A DNA stretch of 64,000 bases from Arachis hypogaea. Taxonomy: Eukaryota > Streptophyta > Magnoliopsida > Fabales > Fabaceae. The notes under the pieces are model-generated. The model ran no database searches and had not been told where the DNA came from. It saw only the letters and a program-made list of their open reading frames with translations. Below are positions 25,561 through 37,500 of this stretch, one piece after another. The stretch spans positions 6,688,810 to 6,752,809 of the forward strand of contig NC_092051.1 in the NCBI RefSeq assembly GCF_003086295.3. The letters run 5' to 3'. Every line of letters begins with the position of its first letter. Within the stretch, counting starts at the first letter, position 1. The position numbers were made by a program, and so were the translations under genes.

Positions 25561-25689
25561 ACACACAAGACCATCAGTTTAGCACGGTTTCGAAGGCAAG
25601 AGCATCAGCGGAGTTAAATTCAGCTAGCATGGCATTGTTCATCAGTGACCCTATAGATGGAAAGATAATAACAATCAGATAGGAGGATA

Positions 25690-27488
25690 AAAAAGGTTTC
25701 AAGCCGGAATGCATCAACATAGTTGAAAAAGTCATAGCAGATAAAGAGATTAATTTCAAGACAATCAAGAATGCTTTAATGGGAATATGTAAAAACCTGA
25801 AAAGATTATCCATCTCTGAAGTGGGGCGGAACAAGGTGTTAATAAGCATTGAAGACAAAAGAATATGGCAACAGATCTTAAAAGGGGACCATGGAGTGTA
25901 AAGGGCTATCTGATTAATCTAAAACTGTGGACACAAAATGAGTCAATACATGAAGTGGATCATAGCTTTCTAGAATTCTGGGTACAGATTCATGGCTTGC
26001 CTTTGGAATACATGAATGTTGAAACAGGCAAATTTATAGGTGAAAGAATGGGGATAGTGGAGGAGGTGGAGGATCCGGTCAAAAATAATATTTTGGCAAG
26101 GTCTTTTCTCAGAGTGAGAGTGGCTATGGAAGTGACAAAGGCATTACCTACTGGATTTTGGATGAGAAGGGATAATCTTCCTGATGCTAGGATTCACTTT
26201 AAATACGAAAGATTGCAAGATTCATACTGCTTGAACTGTGGAGTCTTAGGGCATGGAAGGAAAGAGTGCAACAAGAAAAGGGTGATGGCCTCATGGAACT
26301 TAGATATGCCCAAATACACAGCAGGAATGGGGGTCAATCAAGCAAAAGCAATACATGTTGCAATGGAGAAGGAGGAGGAATAGTGCAATGAAGGAGAAAC
26401 AGAGAAAGGAGGGGAGGCGTGTGGAAGAACAGAATACAACATGCATGTGGCAGAGCTACAGGAGTCTGCAGCCAGTGGAGTAGGTATTGACCAGGCAAAA
26501 AATACTGAGAAGAAGGGAGAGCAAAATTCTGGAAGTCAGGAAAGTAGAGAAAAAGTAGGAATGGAAGGAGCGGAGCAGGTGGGAGAAATCCCAAAAAATC
26601 AACTAACTAATAGAGGAAATCAAGGGAAAGAAGATCAGAGATTGATGGGGATATTGGGTAAAGCTACACAGCAACAAAGATGTAAAGAGGTCAAGTGGAG
26701 TATAGACAAAAAATGGGCCTGGCCCAAAGAAGGCAGGACAAGACTTAGAAGGCATAAGAATGTTTCAAGAAGGAGAGCCCAGTAAAAAGTGTCCAAGCAA
26801 TGCAGATTGTGAAGAAGAAAAAAGCTACTCATGCACTAAAGGCCCAAGCAAGGATAATACAAGGCTGCCAATGTATACTGGGTATGGGAGTAAAAAAATG
26901 ATGCAGCAGGAAAAAGCTACTGAAATATAAGGGGCCAAGACAATCAGGGAGTTATTAAGGGAGAAATTTGGGAAGAGAAATGAAGCCAATACATAATAGA
27001 GGATGATTGAGCATATGGAAGTCATAGTAGCGGGAACTAGGGAGGAGACACAAAGTGAAAGCATATGGAATTGCAGAAAACAGAATATGAAAGAAGTGAG
27101 AAAGAAGAAAGCCAGGAAAACACAAGTCCATAGAGATGGTAAGGGAAGCTTTTACTTGGTGGAGTTGGCTAGTGAAGATGATGAAGAGCAAGAGCAGCAA
27201 CATAGTAGGGAGAGTACAAAAAAATGGAAAATTGAATTGGCAAACAAGATGCAATACAAATTAAACATTAAAAGGAAAAGGGATTCGATAGAGAGGCTCA
27301 CAATTCTGGATTCAGATGAGACAAAGATGGAACAGCAGACCATGATAACGAGAAGCAAAAGGGGCAAAGTTGAGTACGAGATCGAAGAGAGAAGCACCAG
27401 AAAACTGACTATCAGAGGTGATCACAGCAACTTTTCTCTTGATATGGCTGAGGAAGCGGGCCGACACATGCCCCACCTAGAGCCATGA
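25690..27488 (+). pseudogene. LINE ORF1: DUF4283/zinc-knuckle gag-like protein, broken
   Basis: Nucleic-acid-binding ORF1 product of a plant L1 element. The upstream part (about 25690-25885) is in one frame and matches the DUF4283 style. A one-base loss in the run AAAAGGGG near 25881-25888 shifts it, and the best frame continues from 25865 with Gly-Pro-Trp. A CCHC zinc knuckle (Cys-Leu-Asn-Cys...Gly-His...Cys) lies at about 26229-26270. An in-frame TAG is at 26381-26383, after which the same frame resumes to a TAA near 26783. The last, Lys/Glu-rich part is in another frame (27003-27488). The final TGA overlaps the ORF2 start by four bases (ATGA at 27485-27488), as is common in L1-type elements. 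Confidence 0.85.
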
Positions 27489-30400
27489 GTGTTATAAGTT
27501 GGAATTGTCGCGGGGTTGCAGCCCCTGCGACAACCTCAGAGACTCAGGACCTCTGTAAAAAATTTAAACCAGATATTTTGTTCTTGATAGAAACAAGGGC
27601 CAAGGAAGGTAGAATTATGAAACTTAAAAGGAAGTTACATTTTGAGAAATACTTTTGCGTTGAACTCCGGGGCTTGTCAGGTGGTCTATGCCTTTTGTGG
27701 AATAAAAATATTGATGTTGATGTTTATGCATGGTCTAATTATTATATAAAAGCTAAAATAAAAGAAGATAATAACTATGACTAGAGCTGTTGTTTTTTGT
27801 ATGGGAACCCAAAATTTCAACATAGAAAGGCTTAATGGAAGGAGTTGTTAGTACAGAATAGGTCAACGGATGATCCACAAATATTTACAGGAGATTTTAA
27901 TGATATTTTAGAACAAGAAGAGAAAATAGGATTGCACCCAAAGCCTCGAAGTCAAATAGAAGAATTTAGAAAGTTTATTAATTATAACGAGCTGATGGAT
28001 GTAGACTTAAAGGGTGGTAGATTCACTTGATTCAGCAACCCGAGAAATGGATTTGTCACCAGAGAGAGGTTAGATAGAGTCTTGGCAAACTGGGCTTGAC
28101 GTATGATATATCAGAATGCTACGTTAACTGCTCTACCGGCAATTAGCTCAGACCACTGTCCGATACTTCTACAGCTAAAGCCAAAGGGAAGAAGCTCCAA
28201 GCAGTTCAGATATGAGGCTTATTGGGAAGACCATGAAGAATGCAAGGAAATTATCAAAAAAGGATGGAATAATAATAAAAATCAAGGAGGAAAATGGGAA
28301 GATCTTTCAGGAAAAATAAAGAATTACAAAATTGAATTGAGCAAATGGAGCAAAAAAACTTTTAGAAGAGCAAATAGGGAGATTAACGGGGTGAAGGAAG
28401 AGCTAAAGCAGCTGCAGAAAAGGGACCTAACTGAGGAAGTTCAGCAACGTATTATAACTCTGAAGAAAAAAATTGAAGACTTATGGAAGAGGGAGGAGAA
28501 GTACTGGGGCCAACGATCCATAATCAAATGGCTGAGGTGGGGTGATAAAAATACTTCATTTTTTCACGCTTCAACAATACAAAGAAGGGATCGTAATAGA
28601 ATTGAAAGATTAAAAAATCAAGAGGGATAGTGAATCTGTGAAAACAAGGAGATAATGTCTTTAATTGAAGAACATTTCACAAATCTCTTCACAACAACAG
28701 GTGGAAGGAACTTCGAGGATATCATAAAGAAGATTCCGAGGAGAGTAACTCAACAAATGAATGAGGAGCTACTACGGGGCATCACTAATGCAGAAATTAA
28801 AGAAGCGACATTTTCGATGGAGAGCCTAAAGGCTCCAAGCCCAGATTGTTTAAATGGACTCTTTTTTCAAAAACATTGGGATGTAATTCATAAGGAAGTT
28901 ATCGCGGTGGTGAAAGAGGTTTTTGCATCTAGAACAATGCCAGAGGAAATGGGAAAAACTACAGTTGTGTTTATACCAAAAATCAAATAGCCTGAGAATT
29001 TCGATCAGCTGAGACCAATAAGTTACTGCAACTTTGTCTACAAGATCATAACGAAGGTAATTGTAATTAGGCTGAGAAAGATACTAGACAAGATAATCTC
29101 TCCAATACAAAGTGCGTTTGTTAGTGGAAGATACATTCAAGATAATATTTTGATCGTGCAAGAAGTGTTCCACAGCCTTGGGAAAAAGGGGAAAGGAGGA
29201 TCACAAAGTCTACAGTCAAGTTAGATATGAATAAGGCACATGATAGACTAGAGTGGGATTTTTTGGAAAAGGTGTTGCAAGCTTTGGGCTTTGATCAGAG
29301 ATGGGTCAAGATTGCTATGGAATGTGTCAAAAGTGCCTCCTACAGGATTAAAGTAAATGGAAATCTCAGTAAGGTCATTAATCCACAGAGAGGCCTCAGG
29401 CAGGGCGACCCACTATCTCCCTATCTTTTCATATTAGCAGCTGAAGTTTTTACCATTCTCATGAAAGAGGCATACAGCAAAGGAGAGATTACAGGTTTCA
29501 AGGCAGCACCTACCGCACCTGCCATTACACACCTTTTGTTCGCAGATGATTGTATAGTTTTGGCTGAGGCAAGGGAAGATTAACTTTATCAAATCATACA
29601 AATTTTGAATTAGTACACGAAGGCATCGGGACAGATGATAAACTTGGAGAAATCAGGGATTATTTTCGGAAGCCAAGTTTCTATACAAACAAGGGTAAAT
29701 ATTGAAGAGATATTAGGAATGCCTACTTGGGAGGAACCAGAAAAATATCTTGGGCTATCGGCACAGTAGAGAAGATCCAAAAACAAGGCACTAACATAGA
29801 TAGAGGAGAAGGTGATGAACAAGTTAGAAGGCTGCAAAGAAAAATTATTAAATTAGGCGGGTAAAGAAATCTTGATTAAGTCTGTGATATAAGCAATTCC
29901 AGCATATGTTTTGAACGTTGTGATGTTGTTGAAGAATTTCTGTCAGAGAATTTGCACAAGAATAGCAAAATTCTGGTGGGCAAGCTCCGGAAAATAAAAA
30001 GGGGTACATTGGTAGAGTTGGACAAAAATCAGCATGAGCAAAGAGGAGGGAGGCTTGGGTTTCAGGGACATGCAAAGTCAGAACTTGGCGTACCTAGCGA
30101 AGCAAGCTTGGAGAGCAACGAGGAATCCTGATGCCACTTGGGTTAAAATACTGAAGGGTATATACTTTCCAGAAACAGATTTTTGGGAAGCGAAGGAGGG
30201 GAAAGGAGCATCTTGGGCTTGGAAAAGCATAATACAAGGAAGAGACTTTCTAAGAAGGAAAGGAAGACGGAGTATCAGACAAGGCAAATCAATTAAAGTA
30301 AGGAAGGATAACTGGATTATGGGAATGAATAGAATTCAAGCAGCCATAAACACAACGGTGGAAAGAGAGAATGATTTAATGGAGGAAGGTGGATGATGGA

Positions 30401-31647
30401 ATGAAAACAAGAGCAGACAAGTTTTTCCACAGAACATAGGAGATATGATTATGAATACACCTATAAGCTTTATTAATAAAGAAGATCGGATAATATGGCC
30501 CTACAGATATGACGGAACATACACAGTGAAGACAGGCTATTATGCGGCTAAGATGGAGAAAAGAGAACATGAAACAGGTTTAGCATCATCAAGTACAGAT
30601 TTAAAGGAACTTTGGAGGGGAATCTGGGAAATGCGAGTCCCAAAAAAGATCAAAATGTTTGCTTGGAGGGTTGCACATGATATAATTCCAATAAACTATA
30701 ACCTTTATAAGAAGAGAATCATAAGAAGCTCTATATGTCAAATTTGTGGAACTGAAGTAGAAACAACGGAGCATGCACCCTTACTATGTCCCTGGACGAG
30801 AGCTATGTGCTTTGGAGCTCAAAATCAATGCATCCCAATACCAGAAAATGTTATTTCATATTGAGAATGGCTACTAGAGAACATGAGGCAAATTAACAAG
30901 GAAGGAAAAGAAGCGAAAGAAACTATGATAAGCAAATTGGGATACCTAAGCTGGGAAATTTGGAAATCTAGAAACTATGCAATTTTTCGGAATAGCAACA
31001 TAGAACCAATGGCAACGATCACAAGGGCGAGAATTTCAGAAATGGAATTTGAAGAGGCAAATAAAATAGATGAACAGAAGCAGCCAATCACAGACAAAAG
31101 AAATAGTATTGAAAATAGAAATCTGTATAGAAGAAGGGTTACCTGGAGGCCGCCAATAGGAGACAGGCTCAAAGCAAATGTTGATGGAGCTTTCAGGAAG
31201 GAATCCAGAAAGGGTGCAATAGCTGTTGTAATTAGAGACAATGAAGGAAAGGTGGTAGCAGGATCAACTGAAATAGTCAGAGCAACATCAAGTCTATTAG
31301 TGGAATCAATGGCATTAAGGAGTACTCTTATTCTAGCAAATAATTTACAATTGGAAAATATCCTATTTGAATAGAATAGTTTACCTCTCATCCAAGCAGT
31401 GAAAGCGAAAGAAACAATTGGTGAGATAGATCTGATTCTGAGGGATATCTATGTCCTGATGGAGGGTATACCAAATAGTGGTTTTACGTGGACACATAAG
31501 AAGGGCAATCAACTAGCACACCAAGTGGCAAGCCTTGCGATAAATGGCAAACTGAATCGAAATTGGACTTGGGACCAACAAGTGGAAATCAGAGGGATTG
31601 CAAGAAGAGAAACACGGAGTACTTTCAAACAGGCCATGATTGAGTAG
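27485..31647 (+). pseudogene. LINE ORF2: endonuclease-reverse transcriptase-RNase H, broken
   Basis: Replication protein of the LINE. The apurinic-like endonuclease (27485-28180) shows Ser-Trp-Asn-Cys-Arg-Gly, the glutamate in Leu-Ile-Glu-Thr, Gly-Asp-Phe-Asn and Ser-Asp-His. The reverse transcriptase follows (about 28800-29600) with the Phe-Ala-Asp-Asp catalytic box near 29540. A zf-RVT zinc-binding segment lies at about 30600-30800 and an RNase H domain at about 31170-31570 (Val-Asp-Gly-Ala start, Val-Glu-Ser). The frame from 27485 holds to about 29205, where one base is lost, and the shifted frame holds to 31647. In between are many nonsense codons, such as TGA 28028, TGA 28097, TAG 28628 and TAG 28988. 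Not functional. Confidence 0.92.
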
Positions 31648-32406
31648 CAACATTTTCAACAGAATTTTCAAGCTCTGCGGATAGTGAGAGGACAGTAAGA
31701 TGACACCTGAAGTGTCGGCGCTAGATATCTAAAGACTCTGAACCAATCTTGCATCATGGCATCCTTGTAAGTAGCAAAAATCAGACTTGCGGGAGAAGAT
31801 GGATTAGAGCTGTGGGATTCTCCAGAAAAGAAAAGAAAAGAAATCAGCCGCAGAATTTTTTGGCTTGCTGTCTTGGTGCGATGAAGGCGTCATAATTGAG
31901 GACACGATTCCTCTGCTGGCTGGAGGTGCTTTAAACGGACGAAGAGGATGGAGATCCAGCTACACCTCCCCTAGTGTCGTTAATCAGAGTGACGGCCGCA
32001 TAGGAGCTAGAACGCACCAGCTATCAGGACAACACAACCACAAAACCAACTCTGACTGGATCGGCGGCAACTTACCCTGAGAAGAGGACATCTGCCAAAG
32101 TCCAAGTGAAGGCGCGCTTCCCGACTTCGGTTTGGCATTTAAAGTAAGGCGAGATTGAAGGGGAGCGTTGGACAGAGTAGTAGTGACGATGTTAAAGACC
32201 CAAGCGAAAGCTCCGATACAGGGAACGAACGGCGAAAAGATAGGCTTCAAAACGGGATAAGGCACTGGTATAGAAGCAGCAGCTGCAGTTTGGGAAAGAA
32301 GGATGCATCCAGTGCCGAGTCCAATACCGAGTCGTGTATAGGGTTGGAGCTTCGATTTTCTATGGTCTGAATTTTCTGTTAGTTTGAACCCTGACAAAAA
32401 AAAAAA

Positions 32407-32719
32407 CGAATTAGAACTAAATCATGAGCACTCCTGCATCATAAGTTATTTTTATTTAACATCAGTTAAAAATATAAGCATTTATTAAAAATTTAAAATT
32501 CATTAAAAACAAAAATAATTTGTCTTCATCACAAATGAAGAGAAGAAAAAGGAGAATTCAGTAAAGCTAATTTGAAAATTAAATTTTTTAAAAAGAAAAA
32601 AAGGATCAAATTATAAAAATAAAATTTTCTTTGCCATATCAACAAATCGTTATTGTGTCCACGTAACAGAAATTAGTCTAATTTAACTTTTCGATAGCAA
32701 GAAATAAAGAAAAAATGTC
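32407..32719. other. AT-rich gap between the LINE and the Copia element
   Basis: About 310 bp of AT-rich DNA with no frame or element ends. It is the original host sequence into which the Copia element inserted. Confidence 0.5.
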
Positions 32720-32724
32720 TTACA

Positions 32725-33273
32725 TGTTGTGATAAGGATTCTATCACACCTTACGTGGATGCCCATTTTCCATGAGGTGTAGTTTCTCAAGGATGACTTA
32801 GAAGACCACATTTAATATGAACTTGAAAAGCTTTCTCATGTACGTGTATAAATAGAGGCTTAAGCCTCTGAATGGAAATACACTACAAGCAATAACAAAA
32901 TACTATTCTCCCTTCCTTTTCATACAAATCAATCTTATTTTATGCTGCAATCAAATACTCTTCTTCTTATATTTCTACTACAATTCTTTCTCTTCTTTTA
33001 TTTTATAAGTATTTTAAATTCTATTTTCTATTACTCTTTACATATAATATTAATAGCAATATTAACCATCTTTATTATATTGAGATTGCAACAATAAACA
33101 GATGCGATTCTCTCTCTCTTTATTTTTAATACTTCTTTCTATCTTTGTATATATATACACATTACAACATATAATATTATTATATATATATAAATTATTA
33201 TTGGGCTAATTATTTTAATACTAGAGTCTTCTATTTGTACATCTCTATTATATATATCTTTTATTTCACAACA
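32725..33273 (+). repeat. 5' LTR of the Copia element
   Basis: 549-bp LTR starting TGTTGTGATAAGG and ending CACAACA. A TATA box TATAAATA (32847-32854) is followed at once by the perfect 16-bp palindrome AGAGGCTTAAGCCTCT (32854-32869), which would lie at or just before the transcript start. The 3' half is a CT/AT-rich leader with a TATATATA microsatellite. Confidence 0.96.
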
Positions 33274-33320
33274 CGTTATCAGCACGAGACTCTGATCAAA
33301 TTTTTAGGAAGACTCAGGTA
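33274..33320 (+). other. Primer-binding region of the Copia element, noncanonical
   Basis: The bases right after the 5' LTR read CGTTATCAGCACGAGACTCT. This is not the usual plant initiator-Met-tRNA site (TGGTATCAGAGC), although TATCAG and a later CTCTGAT are shared. The primer is therefore unassigned; an internal or half-tRNA primer is possible. Confidence 0.4.
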
Positions 33321-33333
33321 ACAAATTTTTATT

Positions 33334-34308
33334 ATGTCAAAACTCTCTCATCTTGAATTCAATGCTCTTGACATATCTGGAAACAATTATTTATCATGGA
33401 TACTAGATGCTGAAATCCATCTTGATTCAATGGATCTTGGAGATACCATTAAGGCTGCAAATAATGCATCCCAGAAGGATAAAGCCAAAGCCATGATTTT
33501 TCTCCGTCGTCATCTTGACGAAGGATTGAAAAATGAATATCTTACATTAAAAGATCCTGCAGATCTTTGGAAAGACCTTGAAGAAAGGTACAATCATCAG
33601 AAAACGGTGATACTTCCTCAAGCCCGGTATGAATGAACGCATTTGCGTTTACAAGATTTTAAATCTATAAATGAATATAATTCTGCAATGTTTCGGATCA
33701 CCTCACGAATGAAATTGTGTGGGGAAAAAATAACTGATCATGATATGTTGGAGAAAACTTTCTCAACCTTCCATGCCTCGAATGTGCTCCTGCAGCAGCA
33801 GTATCGAGAGAAAGGGTTTAAGAAATATTCTGAGTTAATTTCTTGCCTTCTTGTTGCCGAACGCAACAATGAGTTGTTATTGAAAAATCATGAAGCGCGC
33901 CCAGCTGGCGCCGCCCCATTTCCTGAAGTAAATGCGGCAAATCATTACCCCAGAAGAGGTAAATGGCAAGCTTTTAATAACAAGAAAAATTATGGAAGGA
34001 AAAAGAATTATGTTCAAAAGAGAGGATCTCACCAGAAGTGGGACAAAGAAAAGAATATCGGGCAGAATAAATCAATCGAGGAGAAGTGTTTCCGCTGTGG
34101 TGGAAAGGGCCATTGGTCACGTACCTGTCGTACCCCAAGGCACCTAGTCGATCTTTACCAGGCATCTTTGAAAAAGAACGACAAAGGAAAGGAAACAAAT
34201 TTTGTTTCAAATGATGCTGAGAACTCCACCACTCATTATGATGTATCTGATTTCTTTGAGGACCCTGAAGGAAATATTGGCCATTTGATCAATGATGGAA
34301 TAGTTTAA
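33334..34308 (+). pseudogene. Copia gag (nucleocapsid), one nonsense codon
   Basis: Capsid/nucleocapsid protein of the element. The plus frame from ATG 33334 runs to TAA at 34306-34308 except for one TGA (33634-33636), where related elements usually have Trp (a G-to-A type change). The middle has the UBN2/gag-type helical region. A CCHC zinc knuckle (Cys-Phe-Arg-Cys-Gly-Gly-Lys-Gly-His...Cys) lies at about 34087-34130, preceded by a Lys/Arg-rich stretch. Without the stop it would be 324 aa. Confidence 0.92.
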
Positions 34309-34570
34309 TATGTGAAATTGTGAAGTATCTATGTAAATAAATAATGTAAAAAATTTATTGTTAAAGTTTTATTTTCTATGTATTTAAGTTTCAAATGTGA
34401 TGTACATAAATAATGAAATATTAATATTTATGAATTTTGAAATTATTAATTGTGTCAAATTTTAAAATAAAATTTTGGTATATGACATTATTTTATGTAC
34501 AGTGTTTCTTAGAAAATAATTCTGATCAAGTATTCAATTTAACTGTGCATACTACTCATTTTATTATTAT
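34309..34570 (+). other. AT-rich noncoding spacer between Copia gag and pol
   Basis: About 260 bp with no open frame and high AT, between the gag stop and the pol frame, which also differ in phase. This layout means pol is not made by simple read-through of gag. The spacer has a GTAAAT-like start and a pyrimidine/AG-like end and could be an intron or a re-initiation spacer; this is inference. Confidence 0.5.
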
Positions 34571-37500
34571 TTGTTTTTGAAGAGAATGGCAAGGATATGT
34601 AATGAAGATGTATGCCTTGCGGATAGTGCAAGTTCGCACACTATTCTCAAAAGTGATATATATTTTACCCATCTTGTGCCAAAAGAGGAATATGTTAACA
34701 CTATTATTGGCTCAGGCAATGTGATAGAAGGCTCCGGAAGAGCTATAATTTTGTTTCCTGGAGGAACAAAATTTATAATAAATAATGCACTATTATCTAC
34801 CAAGTCTCTGAGAAACTTGTTGAGTTTCAAAGATATTCGCCGAAATGGATATCATGTTGAGACGATGAATGAGGGAAATCATGAGTATTTATGTATAACA
34901 ACTCATGATTCAAATAAGAAAGTTATATTAGAAAAATTACCCTCACTTTCATCTGGGTTGTATTATACCAAGATTAGTGCAATTGAATCACATGCCACTG
35001 TAAACCAGAAGTTTACTAACTCAAATGAGTTCATAACTTGGCACGACCGATTGGGTCATCCGGGAACAACCATGATGAGAAGAATTATTGAAAACTCTCA
35101 TGGACATTCACTAAAGAACCAGAAGATTCTTAAATCTAGTGAATTTTGTTGTGCTGCATGTTCTCAAGGGAAATTAATTTTAAGGCCATCACCAGTAAAG
35201 ATCGGATTTGAGTCCCCTGAATTCCTAGAAAGGATTCAAGGTGATATATGTTGACCTATTCATCCACCATGTGGATCTTTTAGATATTTTATGGTCCTGA
35301 TAGACGCATCTTCGAGATGGTCACATGTGTGCTTATTATCTTCTCGCAACCTGGCGTTTGCGAGATTACTGGCTCAAATTATTCGATTAAAAGCACAATT
35401 TCCAGAAAATCCAATTAAAGCAATTCGTCTTGATAATGCTGGTGAATTTACTTCCCAAGCTTTTGATGCTTATTGTATGGCTAATGGAATAAGTGTTGAA
35501 CATCCAGTAGCTTATGTTCACACATAAAATGGGTTAGCAGAATCACTTATTAAGCGCCTCCAATTAATTGCTAGACCCTTACTTATGAGAACAAATCTCC
35601 CAACCTCGGTTTGGGGGCATGCTATTTTACATGCCGTAGCACTTATTCGTTTGAGGCCAACGAGTTATCATCAATTCTCTCCTATACAATTAGCTTTTGG
35701 CCAGCAGCCAAATGTTTCCCATTTAAGAATATTTGGGTGTACGATATATGTTCCCATTGCACCACCTAATCGCACCAAAATGGGACCCCAAAGAAAATTG
35801 GGGATATATGTTGGATATGATTCTCCCTCTATAGTGAGGTATCTTGAGATACAAACTGGTGATGTGTTTAAAGCCCGGTTTGCCGATTGTCATTTTGATG
35901 AATCAAAATTTCCAACATTAGGGGGAGAGAATAAGTTTCCTGAAAAGGAACTTAATTGGAATGCATCATCGTTGATGCATTTAGATCCTCGATCAGCGCA
36001 ATGTGAACTAGAAGTTCAAAAGATTGTACATTTGCAAAGAATAGCAAATGAATTGCCTGATGCATTTTCCGATACAAAGAGGATAACCAAATCTTATATA
36101 CCAGCGGAAAATGCCCCAATTCGAATTAATGTCCTAGTAGGACAAGTAGCTACTGAAGCGAATTCACGCCAGAAGCGTGGCAGGGCGGAAAATGTCCCAA
36201 TTCGAATTGATGTCCCAGCAGGAAAAATAGCCACTGAAGCAAATACACGCCAGAAGCGTGGCAGGCCTGTCGGTTCTAAAGATAGAAATTCTCGAAAGAG
36301 AAAAGAGGTAAATACTATTCCTGTTGAAAAAGACATAGTAGAGACACCCGCAGTTGTCCAAAATTCTGATATAACGCCAGAAGACGTTCAGGTACCTGAA
36401 AATTGTGAAAATGACGAGATCTCGATAAATTATGTCTTTACAGGAGAGAAATGGGACCGAAATAAGACAATTGTCAATGAAATATTTGCATATAATGTGG
36501 CATTAGATATCATGCATGAAAGTAAGGATCTTGAGCCAAGATCAGTCGAAGAATGTCGACAAAGAAATGATTGGCCAAAATGGGAAGCAGCCATGAAGGC
36601 TGAATTAGACTCACTTGCAAAACGTGAAGTCTTTGGACCTGTAGTCCGTACACCTGCAGATGTAAAACCTGTTGGATACAAATGGGTATTTGTGAGAAAA
36701 CGAAATGAGAAAAATGAAGTTGTGCGCTACAAAGCCCGACTTGTGGCACAAGGTTTTTCACAAAGGCCCGGTATAGATTATGAAGAAACGTATTCCCCTG
36801 TAGTGGATGCGATAACATTGCGTTATTTGGTCAGTTTATCTGCATATCATAAACTGCATATGCATTTAATGGATGTGGTAACAGCCTATTTGTACGGCTC
36901 ATTAGATCGGGATATCTATATGAAAGTCCCTGAAGGACTAAAGATATCTAAACCATCCAATGAATATTCGCAAGGGTTATACTCAGTTAAATTGCAAAGA
37001 TCTTTATATGGTCTAAAGCAATCTGGACGAATGTGGTATAATCGTCTTACTGAGTATCTGGCAAAAAACGGATTCAAGAATGATGATATCTGCCCGTGTG
37101 TTTTCATAAAGAAATCTGCATCCGGATTCATTATAATTGCTGTGTACGTTGATGATTTAAATATCATTGGGACTCCTGAAGAGATTCCAACAATTATAAA
37201 AACTCTAAAAGAAGAGTTTGAGATGAAAGATCTTGGAAAGACTAAGTTTTGTCTCGGCCTACAGATCGAGCATATAAAAAGTGGGATCTTTATTCATCAA
37301 ACAACATACACAGAAAAGATCTTGAAAAGATTTTACATGGATAAGTCACATCCATTAAGTACCCCAATGATTGTAAGATCTTTAGATGTGAAAAAGGATC
37401 AATTCCGTCCTAAAGAAGAAAATGAAGATATCCTTGGTCCTGAAGTACCATATCTTAGTGCCATTGGAGCGCTAATGTATCTTGCTAATAATACGCGAGC

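Larger units (their letters stand above)
25570..32406 (+). mobile_element. Decayed L1-type LINE retrotransposon with RNase H
   Basis: About 6.8 kb with the full plant L1 layout: ORF1 (gag-like, zinc knuckle), then ORF2 (endonuclease, reverse transcriptase, zf-RVT, RNase H), then a roughly 750-bp 3' region ending in an 11-base A-run (32396-32406). The 5' limit is uncertain; coding similarity starts near 25690 and the leader could begin as far back as 25370. I could not find a convincing target duplication. Both frames are broken many times, so it is inactive. The Copia element lies only 318 bp beyond its tail. Confidence 0.9.

Noticed and set aside
26334..27397. Minus-strand Leu/Ser-rich frames within the LINE
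   Set aside because: They are the complement of the Lys/Glu-rich ORF1 region and carry no known protein.
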